From Methylobacter sp015476545 (GTDB lineage: Bacteria > Pseudomonadota > Gammaproteobacteria > Methylococcales > Methylomonadaceae), in contig NZ_CP197401.1 of the NCBI RefSeq assembly GCF_052162025.1, positions 62,001 to 126,000 on the forward strand: a stretch of 64,000 nucleotides of DNA, written 5' to 3'. Numbering within the stretch: the first letter of the stretch is position 1; every line of letters starts with the position of its first letter. Under the pieces are notes generated by a model, which made no database searches, was not told where the DNA came from, and saw only the letters and a program-made list of their open reading frames with translations. A program made the position numbers and the translations under genes. Below, piece after piece: positions 7,030 through 16,548 of this stretch.

Positions 7030-8432
7030 CAGCAACCAATAATCAAGTAGCTGAGGCGAATGTTAAGTATCTGGTGAATGTTACAGGGCAAACTGTGCCT
7101 GCTGGGTACTCATGTCCGCCAGAGTATAAGCAGACCGAAGTGGGGATGATTCCAATAGATTGGGATTGCTGTGCGATAGGAGATTTTAATCCGTTTGTAA
7201 CGAGTGGTTCACGAGGCTGGGCTTCATTTTATGCCTCTCATGGAAATATTTTCGTTAGGATTACCAACATGTCGCGCGAGTCTATTTATTTAGATATGAC
7301 TGAGACAAAGTTTGTTTTGTTGCCCCATCAATCGTCGGAAGGTAAAAGAACTTCACTTGAGAATGGTGATATTCTTGTATCCATCACCGCAGATATTGGT
7401 ATTTGCAGTTATGTGGATGGCCGATTGGAAAAGCCTGCTTTTATTAATCAGCACGTTGCGCTTGTTCGTTTTGATAAAAACGAAATAGATTCAAAATATG
7501 TAGCTTACTTTTTATCTTCCGAGAATGTTCAAAAGCTCTTTAAAGGAGCGGCTGATCAAGGCGCGAAAGCAGGAATGAATCTCGATGCAGTGCGGAAGAT
7601 AAAAACTGCAATTCCATCAAAATTAGAACAAACCGCCATCGCCAATGCCCTGTCCGATGCCGATGCGCTGATTAACGAGCTGGAAAAACTGATTGCCAAA
7701 AAACAGGCCATCAAAACCGCTACCATGCAACAACTCCTCACTGGCCGCACCCGCCTGCCCCAATTCGCTCTGCGCGAAGATGGTACACCGAAAGCCTATA
7801 AGCAAAGTGAGCTGGGGAAAATTCCAGAAGATTGGGAGGTGTTTGCTATTAGGGACCTAGGTGATATCGTAACTGGTGGAACACCTTCAACATCTGTAAT
7901 CGAATATTGGAATGGTGATATACCTTGGATTACACCCTCGGATATCAATGATTCTAAAGATATTTCAAACGGTGAGAGGGCAATCTCCTCTTTAGGGCTG
8001 AAATCGTTAAGGGAGCTACCCGCCAACACCGTATTGGTTACTTGCATTGCAAGCATTGGGAAAAACGCAGTTTTGCGAAAGATTGGAGCATGTAATCAAC
8101 AGATAAATGCAGTAATTCCAAGAAAAACTGTAAATACAGATTTTCTTTTCTATGCAATTGAACAATCAAAAGAGCGACTTAAAGCCTCTGCTGGAATCAC
8201 AGCAACTCCAATAATTTCAAAAGCGTTGTTTGGAGAGTTCTTGTTAGTAGCTCCAGATATTCGAGAACAAACCGCCATCGCCACCATCCTGTCCGACATG
8301 GACGAAGAAATCCAAACCCTGCAAAAACGCCTCGCCAAAACCTGCCAAATCAAGCAAGGCATGATGCAGGAGCTATTAACCGGAAGAATCCGGTTAATAA
8401 GTGGAAAGTTGACAGTGGAGAGTGGAAAGTGA
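7026..8432 (+). CDS. hsdS: Type I restriction specificity subunit HsdS, altered C-terminus
   Basis: 468 residues from ATG 7026, which shares ATGA with the hsdM stop; a GTG at 7017 is the alternative. Two target-recognition domains begin at YKQTEVGMIPIDWD and YKQSELGKIPEDWE. Each is followed by the conserved spacer helix (EQTAIANALSDADALINELE and EQTAIATILSDMDEEI) ending in a QQLLTGRTRLP or QELLTGRIRL motif. The last ~10 residues (SGKLTVESGK) are read from an inserted unit. A second copy of the natural tail lies downstream at 8874. The recognition domains look intact, so the protein probably still sets DNA specificity. Confidence 0.93.
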   Translation: MTATNNQVAEANVKYLVNVTGQTVPAGYSCPPEYKQTEVGMIPIDWDCCAIGDFNPFVTSGSRGWASFYASHGNIFVRITNMSRESIYLDMTETKFVLLPHQSSEGKRTSLENGDILVSITADIGICSYVDGRLEKPAFINQHVALVRFDKNEIDSKYVAYFLSSENVQKLFKGAADQGAKAGMNLDAVRKIKTAIPSKLEQTAIANALSDADALINELEKLIAKKQAIKTATMQQLLTGRTRLPQFALREDGTPKAYKQSELGKIPEDWEVFAIRDLGDIVTGGTPSTSVIEYWNGDIPWITPSDINDSKDISNGERAISSLGLKSLRELPANTVLVTCIASIGKNAVLRKIGACNQQINAVIPRKTVNTDFLFYAIEQSKERLKASAGITATPIISKALFGEFLLVAPDIREQTAIATILSDMDEEIQTLQKRLAKTCQIKQGMMQELLTGRIRLISGKLTVESGK

Positions 8433-8836
8433 CCAATCGCTCTCAACTCTCCACTTTCAACTCTCAACTCAACAAAGGTCCTTTGTGGGAGAAAAGCTTC
8501 GCTTTTGCATTGCGCATCGTGAAAATGTCGAAGCATTTGCAAAATGAAAAGCGAGAGTACGTGCTAAGCAAGCAAGTGCTTCGTAGCGGCACGGCAATTG
8601 GTGCATTAGTACGCGAGGCGGAACATGCGCAAAGTAAAGCGGATTTCATTAACAAAATGAGTATCGCCCTAAAAGAAGCGAACGAAACCAATTATTGGAT
8701 TGAGCTATTGCATCAGTCAGGCGAGATAAGCGAAGAAAGTTACCAATCAATTCATTCTGACGCCCAAGAATTACTTAAGTTATTGGTTTCCATCGTTAAA
8801 ACTTCGAAAGAGAGATTGAATAATGACAGACCATAA
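8429..8836 (+). CDS. Four-helix-bundle protein (23S rRNA intervening-sequence/Avd-like family)
   Basis: 135 residues with the family signature: SFAFALRIVKMSKHL, then KREYVLSKQVLRSGTAIGA and KADFINKMSIALKEANETNYW. The family folds as a four-helix bundle that forms pentamers. It is found in 23S rRNA intervening sequences, as Avd in diversity-generating retroelements, and often as a lone gene beside hsdS. The GTG start overlaps the hsdS stop. The gene is flanked by short repeats of the AACTCTCCACTTTCAAC type in both orientations (8401-8470 and 8836-8866), as if the whole unit had been inserted into the 3' end of hsdS. Its function here is unknown. Confidence 0.85.
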   Translation: MTNRSQLSTFNSQLNKGPLWEKSFAFALRIVKMSKHLQNEKREYVLSKQVLRSGTAIGALVREAEHAQSKADFINKMSIALKEANETNYWIELLHQSGEISEESYQSIHSDAQELLKLLVSIVKTSKERLNNDRP

Positions 8837-8873
8837 CTCTCCACTATCAACTCTCCATTTTCAATTAACTTTG

Positions 8874-8975
8874 CAAGGCATGATGCAGGAATTGCTGACC
8901 GGAAAGACGCGGCTGATACAATCGAAGCCCAGCTTGTCTACAAACGATAGGAAGGAGCGTGTCCATGAGCAATGA
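8874..8975 (+). pseudogene. Displaced original 3' end of hsdS
   Basis: Reading from 8874 gives QGMMQELLTGKTRLIQSKPS and continues to a TGA at 8973-8975, with no start codon of its own. QGMMQELLTG is identical to residues encoded at 8353-8382 inside hsdS. This is therefore the ancestral hsdS tail cut off by the four-helix-bundle unit. Its stop would overlap the start of the next gene (ATG 8965), as expected for the original operon. Confidence 0.8.
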
Positions 8976-11592
8976 GGTATTTTCGTGCGGTAGCCGCTGG
9001 TTAAAAGCGGATTTTTATCTGCATACCCGCGCCGACAAGGAGTTTACCTATCAAGGGGAAGAGAATGGTTATGTGAACGATTATGTCGCTGCGTTGGTCG
9101 GCGCGGGCATTCAGTTGGGCGTGATTAGCAATCACAATAAATTCGATCTGCAAGAATTTAAATGCCTGAGAAGAAAGGCACACAAGGCTGGTGTTGGTTT
9201 GTTGCCCGGCGTTGAGTTATCGGTAAAAGACGGTCAGGCCGGCGTGCATACTTTGGTGGTGTTCTCGGATGAGTGGATCTGCAACAAAGAACAAACAAAC
9301 TACATCCAAAGTTTTCTAAATGTTATGTTTGCGGGACAGGCCAATTTTGAGCAGGAAAACGCCCGCTCGAATCACGATATTTTGGAAACTATTCGAGAAT
9401 TGGATAAGTTTCACAAAGACTATTTTTTGATTTTCGCGCATGTGGAAGCGCCCAATGGCTTATGGGGCAGTTTGGGACCTGGCCGTATTCAGGAGTTGTT
9501 CGAAAACGAAACTGTACGGCGCAGGGTGATCGGTTTTCAAAAAGTGCGTACCCATGATGAGCGGCTAAAAATACAGCAGGCATTGGGTGATCGATATCCC
9601 GCCGAAGTTGAAGGATGCGATGCCAAGCAGTTAGCCGATATGGCGGCCAGAAAAGAAGCCTGCTACCTGAAGCTGGGCGCATTCAGTTTTGAGGCGGTCA
9701 AGTTTGCCTTGTGCGATTATGACAACCGGGTCCGTAAAGAACCGCCAAGCTACAAGCATTCGCATATCACGAAAATTCGTTTTGAAGGTGCCGGTGCGCT
9801 GGGCGGCACTGAAATTTGCCTATCGCCGGAACTCAATACCCTGATTGGCATTCGCGGCAGCGGTAAGTCATCGGTTTTGGAAGGTATTCGTTACGCGCTT
9901 AATATTCCGTTTGGCGATAAAGCGTCGGACGTGGAATACAAAGAAGGCCTGGTTAAGCACCTTCTGCGCAGTGGCGGCAAGATCACCATTGATGCGGTTG
10001 ACCGGCGCGGCCAGCGTTATCAAATACGCCGGATTTTGGGAGAACGCCCCGATGTTTATGTCAATGAGCAGCTTCAGCCGGGCGTGTCGATTCGCGAAAC
10101 GGTTTTGCACAAACCGATTTATTTCGGGCAGAAAGACCTTTCCAGCACCGGAGCCGGATTTGAAAAAGATTTGATCGAAAAACTGGTCGGCGAGGCATTG
10201 GTTCCTGTCAGGCGAAAAATCGAAGCCGGGCGTATAGCTGTACTTGATGCCATTGGTCAGATCAAGCGCCTCAAACGCGCATCAGAGCAAAAGCAAGAAT
10301 GGGTGCAGAAAAAGCAGGATGCCGAATTCAAGCTGAAGTTTTATCAACAGAATGGTGTTGAAGAAAAACTGCAAAAGCAGATTGATTTTGATCGCGATGA
10401 ACGTAAAGCCAGCCAAGTGATTCAGGAGACGCAGAATTACTTGGATCAACTGGTTGGTTTTATCGCGACCTTTGAGGACGAATTAAAAAATCAAGTCTTA
10501 TATACGTCATCCAATAATCAGGCTTTTTTCGATGACTTCTTTGCGACGTTTAAACAAGTGTTGCAAGGTTTTGACACTATCAAACAGGTTGCAGCCCAAG
10601 GACAACCGTTACTCTTTTCACTGCAACATAAGCTTGGACTGTTTAAGCAGCAAAAGCAGGCTCTGAAGGAGGAGTTTGCGGAAATTGAACGTAAACTCGC
10701 CGGCGAGTTGAAACAAGCCGGCGCGCAGGCAATCAGCCCACAAGAGTTTCGCCAATTAAAAACGCTGCTGGACCAAGCCGATCAAATGTTGGTTGTACTG
10801 GATAAGAGCGAACAGCAATATGCCGATTTAAAAAAATCGCTGGAAGGGGAATTGGCTAAATTAAATGACCTTTGGCTCGAAGAATATCGTACGATTGAAC
10901 GGGTCTTGGCGGGCATTAACCGAGCCGATTCCCCTTTGAAGATTGTGCCTCAGTTCAAGGCGAATAAGGATGCCATGCGCAAACACATGCAGGACCTGTT
11001 TCGCGGTAGCCGTATCAGAGAGGCGACTTTGCAAGGGTTAATCGATCAGTACAGCGACTTTGGCGCGATGTGGCGCGATTGGACACATGTTGCTCAGCAG
11101 CTAGGCGGCTCTTTTGAAACGTTTTCGCAATACTTTGATGACAATATTGAAGCGCTTTTAACTTGGCAGGTGCCGAATGTTTTTACCATTGAATATCACG
11201 GTAAGGCTTTAGCGCATCATTCTTTAGGTCAGCGAGCATCAGCCCTGATGCTGTTTGTCTTGAGCCAGCGAGACAATGATGTCGTCATTATCGATCAGCC
11301 TGAAGATGATCTGGATAACCAAACTATTTATGACGATGTGATTAAGCTAATTCGTGCGCTTAAGCCAGAGGCTCAATTTATCTTCGCTACCCATAATGCC
11401 AATATTCCTGTTTTGGGCGATGCCGAACAGGTGATCGCGTGCCGGTATTTGGATGAGCAGATTTCCACTGTCAGCGGCAGTATTGATTGCGCCGACATTC
11501 AAAAGAGTATCGTCGGCATTATGGAAGGCGGCGCCGAAGCCTTCGAGAGACGCAAACAGGTATACGAAGCATGGAAACCGAAGAATTATTAA
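8965..11592 (+). CDS. PHP-domain/SMC-like ATPase (TrlF-type)
   Basis: 875 residues from ATG 8965, chosen because AAGGAG lies 7 bp upstream. The first ~270 residues look like a PHP phosphoesterase (LKADFYLHTRADKEF, VISNHNKFD, LLPGVELSV, HTLVVF). An ABC/SMC-type ATPase follows: Walker A GIRGSGKSSVLEG near residue 298, a long coiled coil (~430-690), and Walker B VVIIDQPEDDLDNQ with ATHN near residue 790-820. Such fusions are known beside type I restriction genes and are thought to assist defence. The exact reaction is unknown. It overlaps the next gene by 22 bp, inside the restriction operon. Confidence 0.8.
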   Translation: MSNEVFSCGSRWLKADFYLHTRADKEFTYQGEENGYVNDYVAALVGAGIQLGVISNHNKFDLQEFKCLRRKAHKAGVGLLPGVELSVKDGQAGVHTLVVFSDEWICNKEQTNYIQSFLNVMFAGQANFEQENARSNHDILETIRELDKFHKDYFLIFAHVEAPNGLWGSLGPGRIQELFENETVRRRVIGFQKVRTHDERLKIQQALGDRYPAEVEGCDAKQLADMAARKEACYLKLGAFSFEAVKFALCDYDNRVRKEPPSYKHSHITKIRFEGAGALGGTEICLSPELNTLIGIRGSGKSSVLEGIRYALNIPFGDKASDVEYKEGLVKHLLRSGGKITIDAVDRRGQRYQIRRILGERPDVYVNEQLQPGVSIRETVLHKPIYFGQKDLSSTGAGFEKDLIEKLVGEALVPVRRKIEAGRIAVLDAIGQIKRLKRASEQKQEWVQKKQDAEFKLKFYQQNGVEEKLQKQIDFDRDERKASQVIQETQNYLDQLVGFIATFEDELKNQVLYTSSNNQAFFDDFFATFKQVLQGFDTIKQVAAQGQPLLFSLQHKLGLFKQQKQALKEEFAEIERKLAGELKQAGAQAISPQEFRQLKTLLDQADQMLVVLDKSEQQYADLKKSLEGELAKLNDLWLEEYRTIERVLAGINRADSPLKIVPQFKANKDAMRKHMQDLFRGSRIREATLQGLIDQYSDFGAMWRDWTHVAQQLGGSFETFSQYFDDNIEALLTWQVPNVFTIEYHGKALAHHSLGQRASALMLFVLSQRDNDVVIIDQPEDDLDNQTIYDDVIKLIRALKPEAQFIFATHNANIPVLGDAEQVIACRYLDEQISTVSGSIDCADIQKSIVGIMEGGAEAFERRKQVYEAWKPKNY

Positions 11593-12725
11593 GCATCATC
11601 GCTAACGGCGAGGACAGCAAACATCAGTTTAAGGCTGATTTTACAAACGCAAACGCTGTGGCTGCGGAAATGGTCGCCTTTAGCAATTCAAAGGGCGGCG
11701 TTTTAGTAATCGGCGTTAATGATGATGGGAGTGTTACCGGGTTGAATAGTGCTGATATGGCAAGACTCAATCAGTTGATATCAAATGCGGCAAGCCAGTC
11801 AGTACGTCCTCCCATTAATCCCATTACTGAAAATATAGCCTTGCCTGGCGGTATGGTGATGGTTGTTACGATTGACCAGGGCATCAGTAAGCCATACATG
11901 GATAATCAGGGCTTTATTTGGGTAAAAAGCGGTTCTGATAAAAGAAAAGTAACCGCCCGGGAAGAATTGCAGCGCATATACCAAGAAGCCGCTTTAGTGC
12001 ATGCTGACGAAATACCTGTCCCAAATACATCTGTAGCGGATCTCGATATGGAGTTCTTTGAGTCGTTTTTTGAACAATTTGTCGGTGAACCTTTAGCAGA
12101 ACAAGAGATTTCGTTGGCGCAGCTCATGGAAAACATGAACTTGATGAAGGCCGGTCGGTTGAATCTTAGTGGTACGCTGTTATTTGCTAAAAGACCGGAG
12201 CTTCGTTTGCCTGTGTTTATTGTTAAAGCGGTGGCATTTCCTGGACAGGATATCGCAGACACTGCTTATATCGATAGCCAAGATATTAAGGGCAAGCTGT
12301 CTGATGTTTTCCAAAAAACATTGAGTTTTGTGCTGGGCAATATTCATCACCTACAGAATGAACAGGATGTTAATTCGTTAGGCGAACCTGAAATACCAAG
12401 AATTGTACTAGAGGAGCTAATAGCAAACGCACTGATCCATAGAGACTATTTTATCTCAGCGCCAGTAAAAGTATTGGTATTTTCTGATCGTGTGGAAATT
12501 ACGAGTCCTGGCCATTTGCCCAATAATTTGACTATCGAAAATATCAAGCTGGGCAACTCTAATGTAAGGAATCCTATTCTTGCCTCTTTTGCACCGCGCG
12601 TTTTGCCGTACCGGGGGCTGGGTAGCGGAATTTTGCGCGCTATTAAGGCATACCCGGATATTGATTTTATCGATGATCGCGAAGGTAATGTTTTTAAAGC
12701 CGTAATACGGCGCAAAGTGATCTAA
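11571..12725 (+). CDS. AlbA_2-type DNA-binding/HATPase-like protein in restriction operon
   Basis: 384 residues from ATG 11571; a longer frame from 11487 only reads back through the upstream gene. The N-terminal AlbA_2/Schlafen-type domain is seen in EDSKHQFKADFTNANAVAAE and FSNSKGGVLVIGVNDDG. The C-terminal half has a HATPase_c_4-like region (VLEELIANALIHRDYF, RVEITSPGHLP, RGLGSGILRAI). This domain pair is frequent in predicted regulators and in type I restriction loci between hsdS and hsdR. It probably modulates the nuclease or its expression, by inference from context only. Confidence 0.8.
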   Translation: METEELLSIIANGEDSKHQFKADFTNANAVAAEMVAFSNSKGGVLVIGVNDDGSVTGLNSADMARLNQLISNAASQSVRPPINPITENIALPGGMVMVVTIDQGISKPYMDNQGFIWVKSGSDKRKVTAREELQRIYQEAALVHADEIPVPNTSVADLDMEFFESFFEQFVGEPLAEQEISLAQLMENMNLMKAGRLNLSGTLLFAKRPELRLPVFIVKAVAFPGQDIADTAYIDSQDIKGKLSDVFQKTLSFVLGNIHHLQNEQDVNSLGEPEIPRIVLEELIANALIHRDYFISAPVKVLVFSDRVEITSPGHLPNNLTIENIKLGNSNVRNPILASFAPRVLPYRGLGSGILRAIKAYPDIDFIDDREGNVFKAVIRRKVI

Positions 12726-12738
12726 AAGGAGTCAATAA

Positions 12739-15700
12739 ATGGCAATGGTAGGCCAGCGCGAACGCGCTACACAAAATCGTATCGTCGAATTTTTTCAGAA
12801 AGAGCTGGGCTACCGCTATCTGGGCGATTGGCAAGATCGCGAAGGCAACAAAAATATCGAGACCGGTTTGCTGACTGATTGGCTGAAAAAACGTGGCATC
12901 AGTGATGCGCTGATCAGCCGCGCCATTCGCCAGTTGGATGCGGCGGCCGCGCTTGGCGAAGGCAAGAAACTTTATTACGCCAACAAAGACGTTTACCGTT
13001 TGTTGCGCTATGGCGTGAAAGACAAGGAAGGCGCCGGAGAGCAGAATCAGACCGTGTGGCTGATCGATTGGAAATACCCTGAAGCCAACGATTTTGCCAT
13101 TGCCGAAGAGGTTTCCATCAAGGGCGAAAGTAAAAAGCGCCCCGATATTGTTTTGTACGTCAACGGTATCGCGCTGGGCATACTGGAGCTGAAGCGCTCT
13201 TCGGTGGCGGTATCGGAGGGCATTCGGCAAAACCTGGATAACCAGAAGAAAGATTTCATCCGTAACTTCTTCGCCACGATGCAACTGGTCATGGCCGGTA
13301 ACGATACGCAAGGATTACGTTACGGCACCATTGAAACCCCTGAAAAGTATTATCTTGAATGGAAGGAAGATGTTGGTCATTCTCATGACCACAGGCTGGA
13401 TTTCCATTTAAGTCGCCTCTGCAACAAGCATCGATTCTTGCAGATCATTCACGACTTTATCGTGTTTGATGCTGGCATGAAAAAAACTTGCCGCCATAAC
13501 CAGTTTTTCGGTATTGAAGCTGCCAAGCGACACGTGGCGCGCCGCGAAGGCGGCATCATCTGGCACACTCAGGGCTCCGGCAAAAGCTTGACCATGGTCT
13601 GGCTGGCAAAGTGGATTCGGGAGAACGTTAAAGATAGCCGGGTCCTGATCGTTACCGACCGTACCGAACTGGATGAGCAGATCGAAAAAGTTTTTACCGG
13701 CGTCGAAGAAGAAATCTACCGCACTAAAAGCGGCGCCGATCTGGTCGCTACTTTGAACCAGCCCAATCCTTGGCTGGTGTGTTCCTTGGTACATAAATTC
13801 GGACGACAATCCGATAGCGATGACGATGCCGCGACCGATGCCTTCATTGACGAGTTAAAGAAGTCGTTACCCAAGGATTTTAAAGTCAAAGGCGATTTAT
13901 TTGTGTTTGTCGATGAATGCCATCGCACCCAATCAGGCAAGCTGCATGAGGCGATGAAATCGATTCTGCCCGAGGCGATGTTTATCGGTTTTACCGGTAC
14001 GCCGCTGATGAAAAAGGACAAGAAAAAGTCAGTGGAGGTGTTTGGCCCGTATATCCATACCTATAAATTCGATGAGGCCGTGGCCGATGGCGTGGTGCTG
14101 GATTTGCGTTACGAGGCAAGGGATATCGACCAGCATATCACTTCACAGAAAAAGGTGGATGAGTGGTTTGAGGCCAAGACGCGGGGTCTATCGCGTCTTG
14201 CCAAAACCCAGCTTAAGCAGAAATGGGGCACCATGCAGAAAGTGCTCTCCAGCAAGTCGCGCTTGCAGCAGATCGTCAACGACATCTTGTTAGACATGGA
14301 GATCAAGCCTCGCCTGATGGATGGTTATGGCAATGCCATGTTAGTGTGCTCCAGCGTTTACCAAGCTTGTAAAGCTTATGAGATGTTCAGCCAGACGGAT
14401 TTGGCGGGCAAGGTCGCCATTGTGACCAGTTTTCAGCCAACCGCGACCAGCATCAAAGGCGAGGAAACCGGTGAGGGACTGACCGAGAAATTATTCAAAT
14501 ACGACATTTACCGCAAGATGCTGGCTGATTACTTTGAGCAGTCGGAAGATGAAGCGGCCCGCCGTGTTGAGGAGTTTGAAAAAGCCGTTAAAAAGCGCTT
14601 TATCAAAGAACCGGGACAGATGCGCCTGCTGATTGTGGTGGATAAGTTGCTGACCGGCTTCGATGCGCCTTCGGCAACCTATCTCTATATTGATAGACAA
14701 ATGGCCGATCACAATCTGTTTCAGGCTATTTGCCGGGTGAATCGCCTGGACGGTGATGATAAAGAGTATGGCTACATCATCGACTACAAGGATTTGTTCC
14801 GTTCGTTGGACAAAGCCATTACCGACTATACCCAAGAAGCATTTGATGGGTACGACAAAGAAGATGTTGCCGGATTGCTGAAAAACCGGCTGGAACAAGC
14901 CCGCCTTGATTTGGAAAATGCGTTGGAAATGGTGCGTGCCCTGTGTGAGCCGGTTAAAGCGCCGCGCAATACCGAAGACTATATTCATTACTTCTGCGGT
15001 GAATCTGGGTCTAATCAGGATGAGCTCAGCGAAAAAGAAGCGTTACGTCTATCACTGTATCAGAACGTCGCCAAGCTGCTGCGAGCCTTTGCCAATATCG
15101 CTAACGAAATGCCGGATGCAGGATTTTCTGTAGAGGATGCCGAGAAGATTCGATTGGAAGTCGCTCATTATGAAAAAGTGCGCAACGAGGTAAAACTGGC
15201 CAGCGGGGATTTGGTGGATATGAAGCGCTTTGAGCCCGCCATGCGCCACCTGTTGGATATGTATATCCGTGCCGACGACAGTGAACAACTGATGGACTTT
15301 GAGGAGCTTGGCCTTATCGAGCTCATTGTCGAAAAAGGCATTGAGGCGACAGAATCTCTGCCCGAGGGTATCCGCAAGAATCAGGACGCGATGGCGGAAA
15401 CCATCGAAAATAACGTACGCAAGACCATAGTGGATGAAAACCCGGTCAACCCCAAGTATTACGAGCAGATGTCGGTGTTGTTGGATGAGTTAATCGAGTT
15501 ACGTCGGCAAAAAGCCATTGAATACCAGGAGTATCTTGAGCGGATTCGTGCACTTTCCAAGAAGGTGATTCGGCCGGAACAGACGGCTTCCAATTATCCG
15601 CCGTCTATGGATACAGGTGCGAAACGGGCATTTTACGACAACTTTGGTAGTGACGAAGTGTTGGCGGTGAAAATCGATAGCGCTATTCGCTATACTAAAA

Positions 15701-15831
15701 AAGCCGACTGGGTGGGGGATCGCTTTAAAGAGCGGGAGATCGCTAATGCTGTGCGCGAGGAAACCAAAGGCTACGAGGTAGATATTCAAAGCGTTATGGA
15801 ACTCGCTAAAGCCCAGAAGGAATACCGTTGA
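12739..15831 (+). CDS. hsdR: Type I restriction endonuclease subunit HsdR
   Basis: 1030 residues, the usual length. The nuclease domain has the PD-(D/E)xK elements RPDIVLYVNG and LGILELKRS near residues 133-155. The translocase has Walker A HTQGSGKSLTMVW near residue 280 and the DEAD-box FVDECHRTQ near 390. Later helicase motifs include GFTGTPL and LLTGFDAPS. The C-terminal helical region contacts the methyltransferase. Together with HsdM and HsdS it makes a complete type I system. No inactivating mutation was seen. It ends with TGATG, overlapping the next start by one base. Confidence 0.95.
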   Translation: MAMVGQRERATQNRIVEFFQKELGYRYLGDWQDREGNKNIETGLLTDWLKKRGISDALISRAIRQLDAAAALGEGKKLYYANKDVYRLLRYGVKDKEGAGEQNQTVWLIDWKYPEANDFAIAEEVSIKGESKKRPDIVLYVNGIALGILELKRSSVAVSEGIRQNLDNQKKDFIRNFFATMQLVMAGNDTQGLRYGTIETPEKYYLEWKEDVGHSHDHRLDFHLSRLCNKHRFLQIIHDFIVFDAGMKKTCRHNQFFGIEAAKRHVARREGGIIWHTQGSGKSLTMVWLAKWIRENVKDSRVLIVTDRTELDEQIEKVFTGVEEEIYRTKSGADLVATLNQPNPWLVCSLVHKFGRQSDSDDDAATDAFIDELKKSLPKDFKVKGDLFVFVDECHRTQSGKLHEAMKSILPEAMFIGFTGTPLMKKDKKKSVEVFGPYIHTYKFDEAVADGVVLDLRYEARDIDQHITSQKKVDEWFEAKTRGLSRLAKTQLKQKWGTMQKVLSSKSRLQQIVNDILLDMEIKPRLMDGYGNAMLVCSSVYQACKAYEMFSQTDLAGKVAIVTSFQPTATSIKGEETGEGLTEKLFKYDIYRKMLADYFEQSEDEAARRVEEFEKAVKKRFIKEPGQMRLLIVVDKLLTGFDAPSATYLYIDRQMADHNLFQAICRVNRLDGDDKEYGYIIDYKDLFRSLDKAITDYTQEAFDGYDKEDVAGLLKNRLEQARLDLENALEMVRALCEPVKAPRNTEDYIHYFCGESGSNQDELSEKEALRLSLYQNVAKLLRAFANIANEMPDAGFSVEDAEKIRLEVAHYEKVRNEVKLASGDLVDMKRFEPAMRHLLDMYIRADDSEQLMDFEELGLIELIVEKGIEATESLPEGIRKNQDAMAETIENNVRKTIVDENPVNPKYYEQMSVLLDELIELRRQKAIEYQEYLERIRALSKKVIRPEQTASNYPPSMDTGAKRAFYDNFGSDEVLAVKIDSAIRYTKKADWVGDRFKEREIANAVREETKGYEVDIQSVMELAKAQKEYR

Positions 15832-16544
15832 TGCCAACGCTTCAGATTGGCGCAATCACGATACAGATTAATCGAAAAGCGATTAAGAACCTGCATATCA
15901 GCGTATTGCCGCCAGATGGCAAGGTGCGTGTGTCTGCACCTGAGTCTATGACGGATACAGCAATACGTATGGCTGTTGTCAGTCGTATTCCTTGGATTAA
16001 AAAGCAGCAAAGCGATTTTGCCAATCAACCTAGACAGTCCGATCGCGAGATGGTGAGTGGAGAATGTCATTACCTTTGGGGGAAACGCCATCGTTTAAAT
16101 GTTGTTGAGCGAGTTGGGTGTCATGAGGTAAAAGTCGCACGCGGCAAAATTAATCTATATGTGAATCCGGGCACATCGGTCGAAAATAGAACGTTAGCGT
16201 TAACCGAGTTTTACCGTGCTGCTCTGAAAGCCCGTGTAGAAAAACTTATCAATGGCTGGCAAAGCACAATCGGCATCACCATAACAGCTTGGAGTGTTAA
16301 GAAGATGAAAACAAAATGGGGTAGCTGCAACACCCAGGCGAAGCGAATTTGGTTCAATCTTGAATTAGCCAAAAAGCCCCACGAGTGTTTGGAGTATATT
16401 TTGGTGCATGAGCTGGTTCATTTGCTTGAACGAAACCATAACGAGCGTTTTCGGGCCCACATGGACAGGTTTATGCCGAATTGGAGGGAGCGGCGAGAAT
16501 TACTAAACAGGATGCCGCTAGCGCATAATACTTGGGCGTATTGA
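15831..16544 (+). CDS. YgjP-like zinc metallohydrolase (DUF45) at the end of the restriction operon
   Basis: 237 residues. The C-terminal half carries the metal site EYILVHELVHLLERNHNERF (HELVH plus a downstream H), the KTKWGSCN motif and WRERRELLN typical of the YgjP/DUF45 family. The ATG at 15831 overlaps the hsdR stop by one base, so it is co-translated with it. Members are often the last gene of type I restriction operons. A peptidase or nuclease-like role is possible and unproven. The TGA lies only ~30 bp from the putative transposon end at 16577. Confidence 0.87.
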   Translation: MPTLQIGAITIQINRKAIKNLHISVLPPDGKVRVSAPESMTDTAIRMAVVSRIPWIKKQQSDFANQPRQSDREMVSGECHYLWGKRHRLNVVERVGCHEVKVARGKINLYVNPGTSVENRTLALTEFYRAALKARVEKLINGWQSTIGITITAWSVKKMKTKWGSCNTQAKRIWFNLELAKKPHECLEYILVHELVHLLERNHNERFRAHMDRFMPNWRERRELLNRMPLAHNTWAY

Positions 16545-16548
16545 ATAA

